NCBI RefSeq assembly: GCF_019665785.1
Contig: NZ_CP081149.1
Span: 372,001 to 436,000, forward strand
Length of the DNA: 64,000 nucleotides
From: Deefgea piscis
GTDB taxonomy: Bacteria; Pseudomonadota; Gammaproteobacteria; Burkholderiales; Chitinibacteraceae
Direction of reading: 5' to 3'
Of this stretch, positions 17,298-25,863 are shown piece by piece. Every line of letters begins with the position of its first letter. Position 1 is the first letter of the stretch. The notes beneath the pieces were generated by a model that did not search any database, was not told where the DNA came from, and worked only from the letters and a program-made list of their open reading frames with translations. A program made the translations under genes and the position numbers.

Positions 17298-18236
17298 TTA
17301 AGCCGCATAGCCAGCAAATTGATGATAGAGCGGTACGCCCACCAGAATATTAAACGGAAATGTTACGCCAAGCGCCGCGCCGAGCGATAGTGCTGGATTG
17401 GCTTCGGGCAAAGCCATGCGCATCGCCGCTGGTGCTGCGATATACGATGCAGAGGCAGCTAAAATCGCCATCAAGGTTAAGCCGCCCAATGAGAGTCCCA
17501 TTAGTAAGCCAAAACCAATACCGATCCAGCTGAGCAGTAGCGGTAAAATAATCCCGATACTGAGGACCAGCAAACCTTGCTGGCGTAAAATCCCCATTTT
17601 GCCGGCAACCACTAAGCCCATTTCAAGTAAAAACAGCGTTAATACCGGTTTGAATAAATCGATATACAACAAATCAAGCGGTTTGATGCCTTCAGGCCCA
17701 GCCAAAGCACCAATAAGTAAGCCACCCATCAGCAGCACCATGCTTTTACCAAGAAAGACTTCATGTAAAAGTTTGCGCCAGCCATGACCGGATTGGGCTG
17801 CATTGGGCCCCATTCGCGCGAGCACGACGCCAATCATTAGCGCGGGCATTTCGAGTAGCACTAAAAATAATGTCGTTTGTGGCTCAAAGCTAATCTGTTT
17901 TTGCGCCAGAAAAGCCACGCCAACCGCATAAGTTACAACCGACACCGATCCATAATGCGCCACCATACTGGCGGCATCGACTTGGCTGAGTTTGGTGCGT
18001 AGCAGTGGATAAATCAGCAATGGAATCAGCGCGCCCATAAAGATGACGAGCAGGGCCTGTGGTAATAGGGTCAATATCGGTTGTTTGGCCAGAATTAAGC
18101 CGCCTTTAATACCGATGGCGAGTAATAAAAAAACCGATAGTGTTTCATAGAGTGCACTAGGTAGTTTTAAATCTGATTTTGCCAAGCCTGCGGCCAAGCC
18201 AAGCAAGAAAAATAGCACAACGGGATCGATTTGCAT
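17298..18236 (-). CDS. Sodium-dependent bicarbonate transporter (SbtA family)
   Basis: About 312 residues with roughly ten membrane helices, in the SbtA/DUF897 family of sodium/bicarbonate symporters. Recognisable segments are DPVVLFFLLGLAAGLAKSDL at the start, VFLLLAIGIKGG, SMVAHYGSVSVVTYAVGVAF and the matching C-terminal half ILAASASYIAAPAAMRMALP, with the inverted repeat typical of the fold. The ATG at 18236 is preferred to an upstream TTG. It is followed at 11 bp by the PII-like gene, so uptake is probably controlled by adenylate state. In a heterotroph, bicarbonate would feed carboxylases. Confidence 0.85.
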   Translation of the reverse strand: MQIDPVVLFFLLGLAAGLAKSDLKLPSALYETLSVFLLLAIGIKGGLILAKQPILTLLPQALLVIFMGALIPLLIYPLLRTKLSQVDAASMVAHYGSVSVVTYAVGVAFLAQKQISFEPQTTLFLVLLEMPALMIGVVLARMGPNAAQSGHGWRKLLHEVFLGKSMVLLMGGLLIGALAGPEGIKPLDLLYIDLFKPVLTLFLLEMGLVVAGKMGILRQQGLLVLSIGIILPLLLSWIGIGFGLLMGLSLGGLTLMAILAASASYIAAPAAMRMALPEANPALSLGAALGVTFPFNILVGVPLYHQFAGYAA

Positions 18237-18454
18237 GTAGGAATATTTCTTATTTATTGGCAATATTTACGAATTTACTACATTTTGCCAAAATAAAAAA
18301 CATATAAAAACAAAGGCTATTTCCATTATTTTGTGTAGCAGAAGTACGTAGTGGAAAATAGGATATAGACATTTTTTTATGGTGGGAAATTGCCGTTCGC
18401 AGCGGAACGAATTTTTCGCGCTGACGTTGTCGATCACGGAAAAGTGAAATACAA

Positions 18455-18484
18455 AATGCCGCTCATTATTGCAATGAGCGGCAT
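18455..18484. terminator. Hairpin after the PEP-CTERM gene
   Basis: ATGCCGCTCAT and ATGAGCGGCAT pair perfectly round a seven-base loop, with A-rich flanks. It lies 43 bp past the stop of the minus-strand PEP-CTERM gene, where a terminator is expected. Confidence 0.7.
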
Positions 18485-18526
18485 AAAATAAGAGTCGCTA
18501 GAGACTTGCGATCGGGTTTGTGTTGA

Positions 18527-19204
18527 TTAGTGCGATTGCTGTTGTTTTCGACGGCGTGCTGCAAGCAAGCCGACTAAACCGATGCCCATTAAGGCGTATG
18601 TTTCTGGCTCGGGTATAGGGGCGACGGAATTTACTTGAACGTTATCAAGATAAGTGCCATAGCTATCGGAAGTTCCGGTCGCTTTAAATACCAAATAGCT
18701 ATAGCCGGTGCTACTGCCGGTTACATTTTGACTAAAGGTTTTCCAAGTATTGCTGGTAACTGCGCTAGGGTGCAAATCGGCAATCATATTGCTCATTGTT
18801 GCTGCCGCGAGAATACTAGCGGTTGTTGCACCAGCGCCAAGGGAGTTAATCCAAAAAGCTTGTAAGCCATTGGTGGCAACGGTGGTATTTGGCCGGGCAG
18901 TAAAGTCAAAATTTAAATTGTAATTTTGGCCCGCTGTAGTGCCAAGCGATTGCGCCATGGCACTATTGGTATGGCTATCAAGCTCAACAAATTGTTGACC
19001 TTGTGATGCAGGGCCAGTCACATTGCGTTGGATTTCAATCCCCGCGCCCGAAATACTTTTCCAAACACCGCCAGTGCCGACGCTGGAAAAGACGTTCCAA
19101 GTTCCATTCGGAACGACAGTTTCTTCAAAACTGCCATCTTGTACTAAATTGGCCTGCGCTAGAGCAGGGGCAGATAAAAGTAAAGCAATCAGGATGTTAC
19201 GCAT
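18527..19204 (-). CDS. PEP-CTERM sorting domain protein
   Basis: A 225-residue exported protein. It has a signal peptide (MRNILIALLLSAPALAQA), a beta-sandwich-like body (LVQDGSFEETVVPNGTWNVF through YLDNVQVNSVA) and a C-terminal tripartite PEP-CTERM tail, PEPETYALMGIGLVGLLAAR followed by RRK. Such proteins are processed by exosortase EpsH/XrtA and usually go to the surface or exopolysaccharide. No exosortase is in the window. GGAG seven bases before 19204 settles the start. A substrate role is unknown; similar bodies occur in carbohydrate-binding proteins. Confidence 0.9.
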   Translation of the reverse strand: MRNILIALLLSAPALAQANLVQDGSFEETVVPNGTWNVFSSVGTGGVWKSISGAGIEIQRNVTGPASQGQQFVELDSHTNSAMAQSLGTTAGQNYNLNFDFTARPNTTVATNGLQAFWINSLGAGATTASILAAATMSNMIADLHPSAVTSNTWKTFSQNVTGSSTGYSYLVFKATGTSDSYGTYLDNVQVNSVAPIPEPETYALMGIGLVGLLAARRRKQQQSH

Positions 19205-19677
19205 GGTGAGCTCCAGTGCAGGTCTAAGAAGTTGGTAATATTGCCGATCGCTTGTCAGCATTCAAGACCGGTGATCATTCATGTTGCATGGCGCAATGGA
19301 TATGGTGATATGTCATACTGACAACGTAATTCACCAGGCTTTCTGTATTGTTTTTTTTATTCGTGACGCACCGAGATGTAAGTGTTTTGCTGATTAGCTT
19401 GCCGATTAAAATAATGCTTACGGTATATTTTAAATGTGGAAGATGGGCTATTAGGAATGCAAAAATTCAGAGAGATATGAGCCAACGTCAGGCTTGAGTA
19501 GGCTAATGTTTTCTGATTAGCGGTAGAAAATTAAAGTCACATCCGCAATTTTTTCGATTTAAATTAATTGCGATAAATCGTATTTTGGGGCATAAATGAT
19601 ATGGCCTGTATAAGCCAATAAGACTTTAATTATATGGCTTGTAGCGACATACTCGATGATAAAAATCGCAATGATGG
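19205..19677. other. Intergenic region without recognisable genes
   Basis: About 470 bp between the PEP-CTERM gene and the zinc-ribbon gene. It is AT-rich and holds the PEP-CTERM promoter region. A minus-strand reading frame at 19559-19786 overlaps the zinc-ribbon gene out of frame and is not supported. Confidence 0.5.
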
Positions 19678-20451
19678 CTAACGCCAATGCCAAGCCAAAC
19701 CCGTCGCAAGTGCCAGTAAATAAACCGGCCAGCTTAGTCCAAGTAAAAAAAAGAGTAATAGGGTTAAGACGGCGCCAACACACCACGCAGGTACATTCTC
19801 GCTGAACGGCGCATTGGGCTTGGGCGAGCGGAAAAAATCGTCGATGCTTTGGGGTATTTCGTTTGGCTTAGGCGAGTCGGCGGTATAGCGAATCGCATCG
19901 ACTTGACCATTAGCGGCGTCGATTCTGGCTTGGCGTTCGGTTTCAGCCAGTACATATTGTTGACCGCCTGCTTCCATCCATTCAGCCAAAATACTAAACT
20001 CGCCGCCATCGAGCCAGACCCCATGCTCGCGGCATTCATCGACAATCACCGCGATGTGCCGACTAAAAGCCCGGCGATTCAGCATTTTATTGCAAGCAGG
20101 GCAGGGCTTGTAGCGAACAACCTCAGGTTTGATGCGTTGAATGATGATTTGTCGAATTCGCCCATGATTGATTTCGCGAACTTGCGCAGCCACATGATCG
20201 AGCACTATCGGCAGTGCGCCGGGGGCAAAATGCAGCCCTTTGCAGCTCGAGCAATGGCCGACCGTGGTTTGCTTTATGCCTAATTGCAAGAGTTGCAGAT
20301 CACCGCAGCCGTTGGGGCAATGTAATTCACTGTGCTCAGCCAGTATTTTGAAATCGCGGATGGCTAGTAAATCAACTGCATTATATAAGCCGCAATAGCT
20401 GCAAACGAGTTGGTCAACGGGTAGTGCCGCGCCGCATCCAGTGCAATTCAT
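19678..20451 (-). CDS. Zinc-ribbon membrane protein (zf-TFIIB-like)
   Basis: A 257-residue protein with a zinc ribbon MNCTGCGAALPVDQLVCSYCG, a second cysteine set (LHCPNGCGDLQ... HCSSCKGLHF) and a third, KPCPACNKMLNRRAFSRHIA followed by DECREHGVWLDGGEFSIL, the zf-TFIIB signature. The C-terminus has two membrane segments (about 220-255: VGAVLTLLLFFLLGL and WPVYLLALATGLAW). Function is unknown; other members are small putative metal-binding membrane adaptors. The ATG at 20451 coincides with the first zinc knuckle. Divergent from the aminotransferase gene. Confidence 0.75.
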   Translation of the reverse strand: MNCTGCGAALPVDQLVCSYCGLYNAVDLLAIRDFKILAEHSELHCPNGCGDLQLLQLGIKQTTVGHCSSCKGLHFAPGALPIVLDHVAAQVREINHGRIRQIIIQRIKPEVVRYKPCPACNKMLNRRAFSRHIAVIVDECREHGVWLDGGEFSILAEWMEAGGQQYVLAETERQARIDAANGQVDAIRYTADSPKPNEIPQSIDDFFRSPKPNAPFSENVPAWCVGAVLTLLLFFLLGLSWPVYLLALATGLAWHWR

Positions 20452-20584
20452 GGTGTATTCCTGTAGTGCCAAGTGTACTTATTTTGGGCAGACTGTCTTA
20501 GATCGGTACGCCCAATTGCAAAGGCGTGACCGCTTGGCGACAGCCAGCCATAATAGGCCATCACTTATTCTAGCGGAGTTTGTT

Positions 20585-21739
20585 ATGCCGATGTCAACAC
20601 TGCTTAAGCCCAGCATTCAACCTTTTTTTCCTCCACAAAGAACCTTAATGGGGCCGGGTCCTTCTGATGTTTATCCTTCGGTCTTGGCTGCTCAAGCCAA
20701 ACCAACGCTAGGGCATTTAGATCCGGTGTTTGTTGGCATGATGGATGAAGTGAAATCGTTGTTGCAGTATGCATTTCAAACGCAAAACGAAATGACTTTG
20801 GCGGTTTCAGCGCCGGGTTCTGCGGGGATGGAGGCATGTTTTGTTAACTTGGTCGAGCCGGGCGAAAAAGTCATCGTTTGCCGCAATGGCGTATTTGGCG
20901 AGCGGATGCGGCAAAATGTTGAGCGTGTTGGGGCGATTGCCGTTTTAGTCGATAACGATTGGGGATTGCCAGTCGATCCCAAGGCCGTAGAGGCTGCACT
21001 GCAGGCCAATCCTGATTCAAAGTTCTTGGCGTTTGTGCACGCCGAAACATCAACCGGCGCGCGATCAGACGCTAAAGCACTATGCGCTTTGGCCAAGCAA
21101 TATGACTGCTTAAGTATTGTGGATGCCGTAACGTCGCTCGGTGGCATTGAATTGCGCGTTGATGAATGGGGAATTGACGCGATTTATTCTGGCAGCCAAA
21201 AATGTTTATCGTGTGTGCCAGGATTATCGCCATTATCGTTTTCTGCTGCCGCGGTAGAAAAACTTAAAGCACGTAAAACGCCAGTACAAAGTTGGTTTCT
21301 CGATCAAACCTTGGTCATGGCCTACTGGGGAAATGGGAGTGGAGCCAAGCGCAGCTATCACCATACCGCACCGGTGAATGCTTTATATGCCTTGCACGAG
21401 TCTTTGCGCTTATTGGCCGAAGAAGGCTTAGAAGCCGCCTGGGCGCGGCACGCGGCCATGCATCTTGAATTGCGCGATGGTTTAGAAAAACTCGGTATTG
21501 AATTTGTGGTGCCTGCTGAGGCACGTTTGCCACAACTGAATGCAGTATATATACCTGCTGGGGTGGATGATGCTGCGGTACGCAGCCAGTTGCTGCAAGA
21601 CTATAATTTAGAAATTGGTGCTGGTCTTGGCGCTTTGGCAGGAAAAGCCTGGCGAATTGGTCTGATGGGCTATGCGGCGCGGCGTGAAAACATTGCTTTA
21701 TTACTTCAAGCATTGGGCAATGTTTTAGCCAAAAAATAA
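20585..21739 (+). CDS. Class V aminotransferase (alanine-glyoxylate / serine-pyruvate type)
   Basis: A 384-residue PLP enzyme of the AGT/SPT family, which moves the amino group of alanine or serine to glyoxylate or pyruvate. Key parts: MGPGPSDVYPSVL at the substrate entrance, VSAPGSAGMEACFVNL, STGARSDAKALCALAK, the strand DAVTSLGG with the PLP-contacting Asp, and the Schiff-base Lys in YSGSQKCLSCVPGL. C-terminal GKAWRIGLMGYAARRENI is typical. GGAG seven bases before 20585 fixes the start. A hairpin terminator follows, so it is monocistronic. Confidence 0.9.
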   Translation: MPMSTLLKPSIQPFFPPQRTLMGPGPSDVYPSVLAAQAKPTLGHLDPVFVGMMDEVKSLLQYAFQTQNEMTLAVSAPGSAGMEACFVNLVEPGEKVIVCRNGVFGERMRQNVERVGAIAVLVDNDWGLPVDPKAVEAALQANPDSKFLAFVHAETSTGARSDAKALCALAKQYDCLSIVDAVTSLGGIELRVDEWGIDAIYSGSQKCLSCVPGLSPLSFSAAAVEKLKARKTPVQSWFLDQTLVMAYWGNGSGAKRSYHHTAPVNALYALHESLRLLAEEGLEAAWARHAAMHLELRDGLEKLGIEFVVPAEARLPQLNAVYIPAGVDDAAVRSQLLQDYNLEIGAGLGALAGKAWRIGLMGYAARRENIALLLQALGNVLAKK

Positions 21740-21761
21740 AGCCAAGTCAGTCATAAAACAT

Positions 21762-21795
21762 GCACCGCAATGATGATTTGCGGTGCTTTTTTTAT
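21762..21795 (+). terminator. Rho-independent terminator
   Basis: GCACCGCAA pairs with TTGCGGTGC round a short loop, followed by seven T. It ends the aminotransferase transcript. Confidence 0.9.
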
Positions 21796-21816
21796 TTAGT
21801 TTGAAGCGCATCGTTT

Positions 21817-21939
21817 ATGCATAAAAAAGCAGCCCATCGTGGATTCACAGTCGGAGTTTTTGGTGCGGTACTCGATGGTGATTCGCTATTGTTGGTGAAT
21901 GGGAGTGCAAAAGCGTTAAAAATGCGCTTTGTAGCTTAA
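21817..21939 (+). pseudogene. Short ORF, possible remnant of a NUDIX-type gene
   Basis: Forty codons (MHKKAAHRGFTVGVFGAVLD and then GDSLLLVN...) resemble the first beta strands of a NUDIX hydrolase, where V-x-x-x-x-L-D is followed by LLLV. No NUDIX box follows and the frame closes at 21939. A relic is possible but the match is short; it may be meaningless. Confidence 0.25.
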
Positions 21940-22027
21940 ATCTGCGCATAAAATGAGCTTTGAGTTTCCCGTTGCTGAGCATGGACGCGTACCATGTCGA
22001 GCAATAAAGTGAATTGAGGTGTAACTG

Positions 22028-22393
22028 ATGAGTACAAAATTATCTAAAGATGAAATGGCGGCGCTGGTTGAAGTGAGCCGTGGTTTGAAAAGTACCCGTT
22101 TAAGCCACGCGGTATTTAAAAATGTAAAAGCCCTCACTGGGCAAAAATTAGCCGCCTATGAGCGCAAAACTGGGATTTTGAAAATCACCGATTTGGGTAA
22201 ACAAACTATTTTTATGACGCTCTGTATTGAGAGTTTGCGCCAATTAAAAATCAATCCAACGCTCAAAATTAACGGTGAAGCACTGGCGTTTTTATTGCGT
22301 AAAGGCCATATCGAAACGCGTGAAGGCGAAGTCGGTCATTTCATCACCACCAAAGGTGAAGAATCACTGGCAGATATTGACTCGCAAAAGTAA
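22028..22393 (+). CDS. Hypothetical protein, 121 aa
   Basis: A small basic soluble protein with no recognisable domain. It is predicted helical at the N-terminus (KDEMAALVEVSRGLKSTRLS), with a KILKITDLGKQTIF strand region in the middle. The lysine-rich composition would suit a nucleic-acid-associated protein, but there is no motif. GAGGTG lies about ten bases before the ATG. Convergent with the DUF2061 gene. Confidence 0.55.
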   Translation: MSTKLSKDEMAALVEVSRGLKSTRLSHAVFKNVKALTGQKLAAYERKTGILKITDLGKQTIFMTLCIESLRQLKINPTLKINGEALAFLLRKGHIETREGEVGHFITTKGEESLADIDSQK

Positions 22394-22490
22394 ATTGCTA
22401 GGCAAAATGTGTTTGGCGATGAGTCTGCTTGGCTTAAGCAGCCAGAGTAAACGATACACTTTTGCATCCGGCCCGCCGATAGCATGCTGC

Positions 22491-22727
22491 TTATGCTACG
22501 GCATGGCCAGATTCGATTGATGTTTGCTCGGCAGTCTGCGCTGCAGATTGGCCGCGCCCCAAGCGGTAAGCATCCCACGCTTTTTCGTGGAAAAAATACG
22601 CCACGGTATTGACCATCGGTTCAATCAAAGCCAAAAATCCCGCCATACCCAAACTGCCGGTAATCAAGTACGCCACGCTAAATGCCACGGTAAAGTGCAC
22701 CATTGCAAAAGTAATCGTCTTAGCCAT
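22491..22727 (-). CDS. DUF2061 small membrane protein
   Basis: A 78-residue inner-membrane protein with two hydrophobic helices (FAMVHFTVAFSVAYLITG and MAGFLALIEPMVNTVAYFFH) and the family signature FHEKAWDAYRLG. Function unknown. CAGGAGACAATC upstream gives a strong ribosome-binding site and selects 22727. A Fur-like palindrome lies 36-56 bp upstream, so expression may respond to iron. Confidence 0.85.
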   Translation of the reverse strand: MAKTITFAMVHFTVAFSVAYLITGSLGMAGFLALIEPMVNTVAYFFHEKAWDAYRLGRGQSAAQTAEQTSIESGHAVA

Positions 22728-22762
22728 GATTGTCTCCTGTTTGCTTAATGTGTTTGATATGC

Positions 22763-22783
22763 AAATGATATTCGTTCTCATTT
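22763..22783. promoter_or_regulatory. Candidate Fur box upstream of the DUF2061 gene
   Basis: Read on the minus strand, AAATGAGAACGAATATCATT (plus T) is an imperfect palindrome with AATGA/TCATT arms, matching an AATGATAATNATTATCATT-type Fur site at about 15 of 19 positions. Confidence 0.5.
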
Positions 22784-23110
22784 AAAATAAACAGTTGAAT
22801 ATTTGCACGACTTTCATAGCAAAAAACTATCGATATGCTGGTGCTGATTTGCAAAGCAAGTTTAGGCTTTGATTGCTAAGGCGCTGATGTCACGAATCAT
22901 TAAATATGATTCGATGCCGTTATTTTTTTAGGTGGTAAATTTGCAGCAAGAGTTTAGAAATAAAACATCAAGTTAGCCTAGATTGTCTGTGAAATTAGAC
23001 AGCCAGCCAGCGAATCGAATTGAATCGGCAGCGATGCTTTACAATTAAAAAATGAGCACTTACTCCCTATCTCTGATCGCCATTGTGAATGATCAATTCA
23101 GGCCCAAGCG

Positions 23111-24748
23111 ATGAATTGGCCGGCGTTAGTATTATTCAGCTGCACGATCTTTACGCTGGCGTTGGCGCTATTGACTGCGCGGCGTAATGCATTCCCCGCT
23201 AAATTTTATTATGTCGGCATGTTGCTATCATCGGCATGGTGGAGTGGTGCAGCGGGGATGGAGAACTGGCAAACCGCGCCAGCAGATAAAATTTTGTGGG
23301 CCAAACTCGCTTGGCTAGGCATCGTCACGGTGCCTTGCTATTGGACGCTATTTGTTTGGGCCTATGTCAAAGGCGATGATCGTCGTCCAACTTGGTTTGG
23401 GCAATTGGCGCTGTGGTTGATGCCGCTACTCACCTGCCTGATTGCTTTTACCAATGATCAGCATCATTGGCTGTATGTGAGTACATTGCCAGTGAGCGAT
23501 GCTCCGGGGGCGGCGATTCGCTATGAACATGGCCCATGGTTTTATTTATGTGCCTTGTATTTATACGGTTATATGACGTTGAGTATGTTGGTCATTATTA
23601 ATGCCCTCGCTCGCGCCAATGCACTGTATCGCCAGCATTATCTCGGTTTGGCGATCGCGATGGCGATTCCGTGGTTAGCCAATGCCGCGCATTTAACCGG
23701 ATTGGTTACGCTGTTTGATTTTGATCCGACGCCATTTAGTTTTTTAATTATGGGCGGGATTTTTTATTGGCTGATTACCCATCGGCAATGGTTTGATTTA
23801 TTGCCAATCGCGCATGATGTGTTATTTGACGCGATTCCCGATGCCGTGTTGGTGATTAATGATCAGCAGCAAATCGCCAGATTGAATCACGCAGCGCGAG
23901 CGTTACCCAATATGCCGGCCAATGCGATTGGTTTGCCGCTTAAATTACTACCTTCATTTGATAATTTATTACCGACTTTATGGGATCGTTTGCTCCCGGT
24001 TGAGTTTGAGTTGCAATTGGGCGACGCGTATTTTGATTTGCGCTCGGTTACCATTTATTATTTGCAGCAGCCGATTGGTCTATTGCTGGTGCTGCGCAAT
24101 ATCACCCACCATAAACATAATCAGTTGGCTTTACAGCAAGCGTTGATTTCACTTGAAGCGCAATTGGAATCGAACGCACAATTGCAACAACAGCTGCATC
24201 AAGCGGCGATTCTTGATCCATTAACCAATCTGCACAATCGGCGCTTTTTGGATGAAGTCACCCCCAACTTACTCAGTCATAGCACGCAACAGCAGCAAAC
24301 GATTAGCTTGGTGATGATCGATTTAGATCACTTTAAAACCATTAATGATCACTATGGGCATAGTGCAGGCGACGAAGTTTTACGGCATATGGCGCAATTA
24401 TTACGCCGCTATAGTCGGCAAACTGATTTGCTATTTCGTTTGGGTGGCGAGGAGTTTTTAGTTATTTTTCCCGACACCAGCGCCACCCAAGCCTTGCGAC
24501 TCACTGAAGTTTGGCGCGAACAATTGCTCGCTCAGCCAGCTTTAGTGCATGGCACGCCAATGCCGGTAACTTTTTCGGCCGGGATTGTCGAGGTCGCCTA
24601 TGCTAGCAATACCTTTGATACCGCCATCGCTTACGCTGATATGGCCTTGTATCGGGCTAAAGATGCGGGCCGTAATCGCAGCGAATTAGCCAGCCCCAAG
24701 CATAAAATCTCGATTGAACCCTTGAGCACCACGGCAATGTTTGACTAA
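23111..24748 (+). CDS. Diguanylate cyclase with 7TM (HisKA_7TM-type) and PAS-like domains
   Basis: A 545-residue c-di-GMP synthase. Residues 1-225 form seven membrane helices of the histidine-kinase N-terminal 7TM type (WPALVLFSCTIFTLALALLT; LAWLGIVTVPCYWTLFVWAY). A PAS-like segment follows (about 245-350, IPDAVLVINDQQQIARLNHA), then a coiled stretch and a GGDEF domain starting at DPLTNLHNRRFLDE. The active site is LGGEEF near residue 447, and an RxxD inhibition site (RQTD) sits five residues before. It probably senses a membrane or extracellular signal. No strong ribosome-binding site. A cytochrome b561 gene follows at 70 bp. Confidence 0.88.
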   Translation: MNWPALVLFSCTIFTLALALLTARRNAFPAKFYYVGMLLSSAWWSGAAGMENWQTAPADKILWAKLAWLGIVTVPCYWTLFVWAYVKGDDRRPTWFGQLALWLMPLLTCLIAFTNDQHHWLYVSTLPVSDAPGAAIRYEHGPWFYLCALYLYGYMTLSMLVIINALARANALYRQHYLGLAIAMAIPWLANAAHLTGLVTLFDFDPTPFSFLIMGGIFYWLITHRQWFDLLPIAHDVLFDAIPDAVLVINDQQQIARLNHAARALPNMPANAIGLPLKLLPSFDNLLPTLWDRLLPVEFELQLGDAYFDLRSVTIYYLQQPIGLLLVLRNITHHKHNQLALQQALISLEAQLESNAQLQQQLHQAAILDPLTNLHNRRFLDEVTPNLLSHSTQQQQTISLVMIDLDHFKTINDHYGHSAGDEVLRHMAQLLRRYSRQTDLLFRLGGEEFLVIFPDTSATQALRLTEVWREQLLAQPALVHGTPMPVTFSAGIVEVAYASNTFDTAIAYADMALYRAKDAGRNRSELASPKHKISIEPLSTTAMFD

Positions 24749-24818
24749 TGCTTGCATTTATTAGTCAACAGGGTGAAAGTTTGTGCTGAATCTAATCACT
24801 TACTCCTTGGGGTAAAAC

Positions 24819-25373
24819 ATGCTAAAAAACACTCGCCATAGCTATGGCAAAGTCGCTCGTCTATTGCATTGGCTCTGTGCTATCGCGGTGATCGCTGCCT
24901 TGGCGTGTATTGAGCTAAAGGGGTATTTTCCCAAAGGCGATCCGTGGCGCGATGGCTTGAAAATGGCGCATATTCAAGCTGGCATCATCGTTTTTTGGTT
25001 GGTAATCCCACGCTTTATTTGGCGCACCGCCAATCGCTCGCCGCTGATTACACCCAGCCCAGCACCCTTGATTATGAAAGTTGCCGATTTAACGCACTGG
25101 CTTTTATATGCGCTGATGTTTTGCATGCCGATTTTGGGCGTGGCATTTATTCAAGGTTTTGGTAAACCGGTGGATTTTTTCGGCTGGATTTTGCCAACGA
25201 TGTTCACCATGACCCCCGAAACCGCCAAAGACGTCAAAGACGTGCATGAGTTTTTGGGCAATACGCTGCTGTGGTTAGTCATTTTGCACGTCGGCGCAGG
25301 GCTGTGGCATCAACGTATTATTAAAGACGATACGATGAGCCGAATGATAGGGCCAATTCGTAATGATGATTAA
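24819..25373 (+). CDS. Cytochrome b561 family protein
   Basis: A 184-residue di-haem b-type cytochrome of the inner membrane, similar to YodB/CybB. It has four helices with the expected histidines: RLLHWLCAIAV, MAHIQAGIIVFW, ADLTHWLLYALMF and VKDVHEFLGNTLLWLVILHVG. It would pass electrons from a quinol pool to periplasmic acceptors or superoxide. The first basic loop (RHSYGKVARLLHW) is typical. GGGG a few bases before the ATG supports the start. Confidence 0.9.
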   Translation: MLKNTRHSYGKVARLLHWLCAIAVIAALACIELKGYFPKGDPWRDGLKMAHIQAGIIVFWLVIPRFIWRTANRSPLITPSPAPLIMKVADLTHWLLYALMFCMPILGVAFIQGFGKPVDFFGWILPTMFTMTPETAKDVKDVHEFLGNTLLWLVILHVGAGLWHQRIIKDDTMSRMIGPIRNDD

Positions 25374-25384
25374 TTGTAGCTGTA

Positions 25385-25640
25385 ATGTCGATCTTGCGAT
25401 GGCTTAGGCCGTAAGTTGCTGAGCCACGCTCGTTGGTCTGGAGCTTAACAACCCGTTCAAGCGCACCGAGTGAGGAGGGAGACAAACTGTTTTATCGTTT
25501 GGCTCACGATCGATCGAGGCGACGCCAAAGCTTAGCGGCTAGCCGCTTAGCGACGCGGGGTGCAGGGCTGACAGCGGAGCTGGGCGAGATCAAAATCGCC
25601 GTCTTTTGCTTACTTTTCTTGGCGAAGCAAGAAAAGTGAG
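25385..25640. repeat. Composite repeat: GCTCGTTGGTCTGG unit and TTTGCTTACTTTTCTT hairpin
   Basis: The first part (about 25427-25470, GCTCGTTGGTCTGGAGCTTA... CAAGCGCACCGAGTGAGG) recurs at 28751-28800 and, inverted, at about 40346-40400. The second part (about 25608-25640, TTTTGCTTACTTTTCTTGGC pairing with GCAAGAAAAGTGAGT) recurs in the two long repeats near 43.9 and 46.9 kb. The open frames it contains are repeat artefacts. Confidence 0.6.
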
Positions 25641-25710
25641 TCCCTGTCGAATGTGCCGCAGGCACTTAAATTAAAACCATCAAACCCAATCTGCATACCA
25701 GCAAAGTTTA

Positions 25711-25763
25711 ATGGGTATTGCCAACTAGCCCTTATTTTTAAAAAACTATCTAGCAATACCCAT
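25711..25763. repeat. Dispersed GGTATTGC palindrome, perfect copy
   Basis: Perfect 11-bp arms ATGGGTATTGC and GCAATACCCAT enclose 31 AT-rich bases. It sits 100 bp before the DAHP synthase start. Confidence 0.75.
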
Positions 25764-25863
25764 AGTTTGTATGATTTTCCCGATGCCAAAAGCATGACTC
25801 GTGCTCGACGGCGCAACGCCTTCGTTTATACTCTTTGGCTTTCCTCTTTTGATCGACTTCACG

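Noticed and set aside
25433..25639. 68-codon ORF after cytochrome b561
   Set aside because: It lies wholly in a composite repeat that recurs elsewhere in the window.
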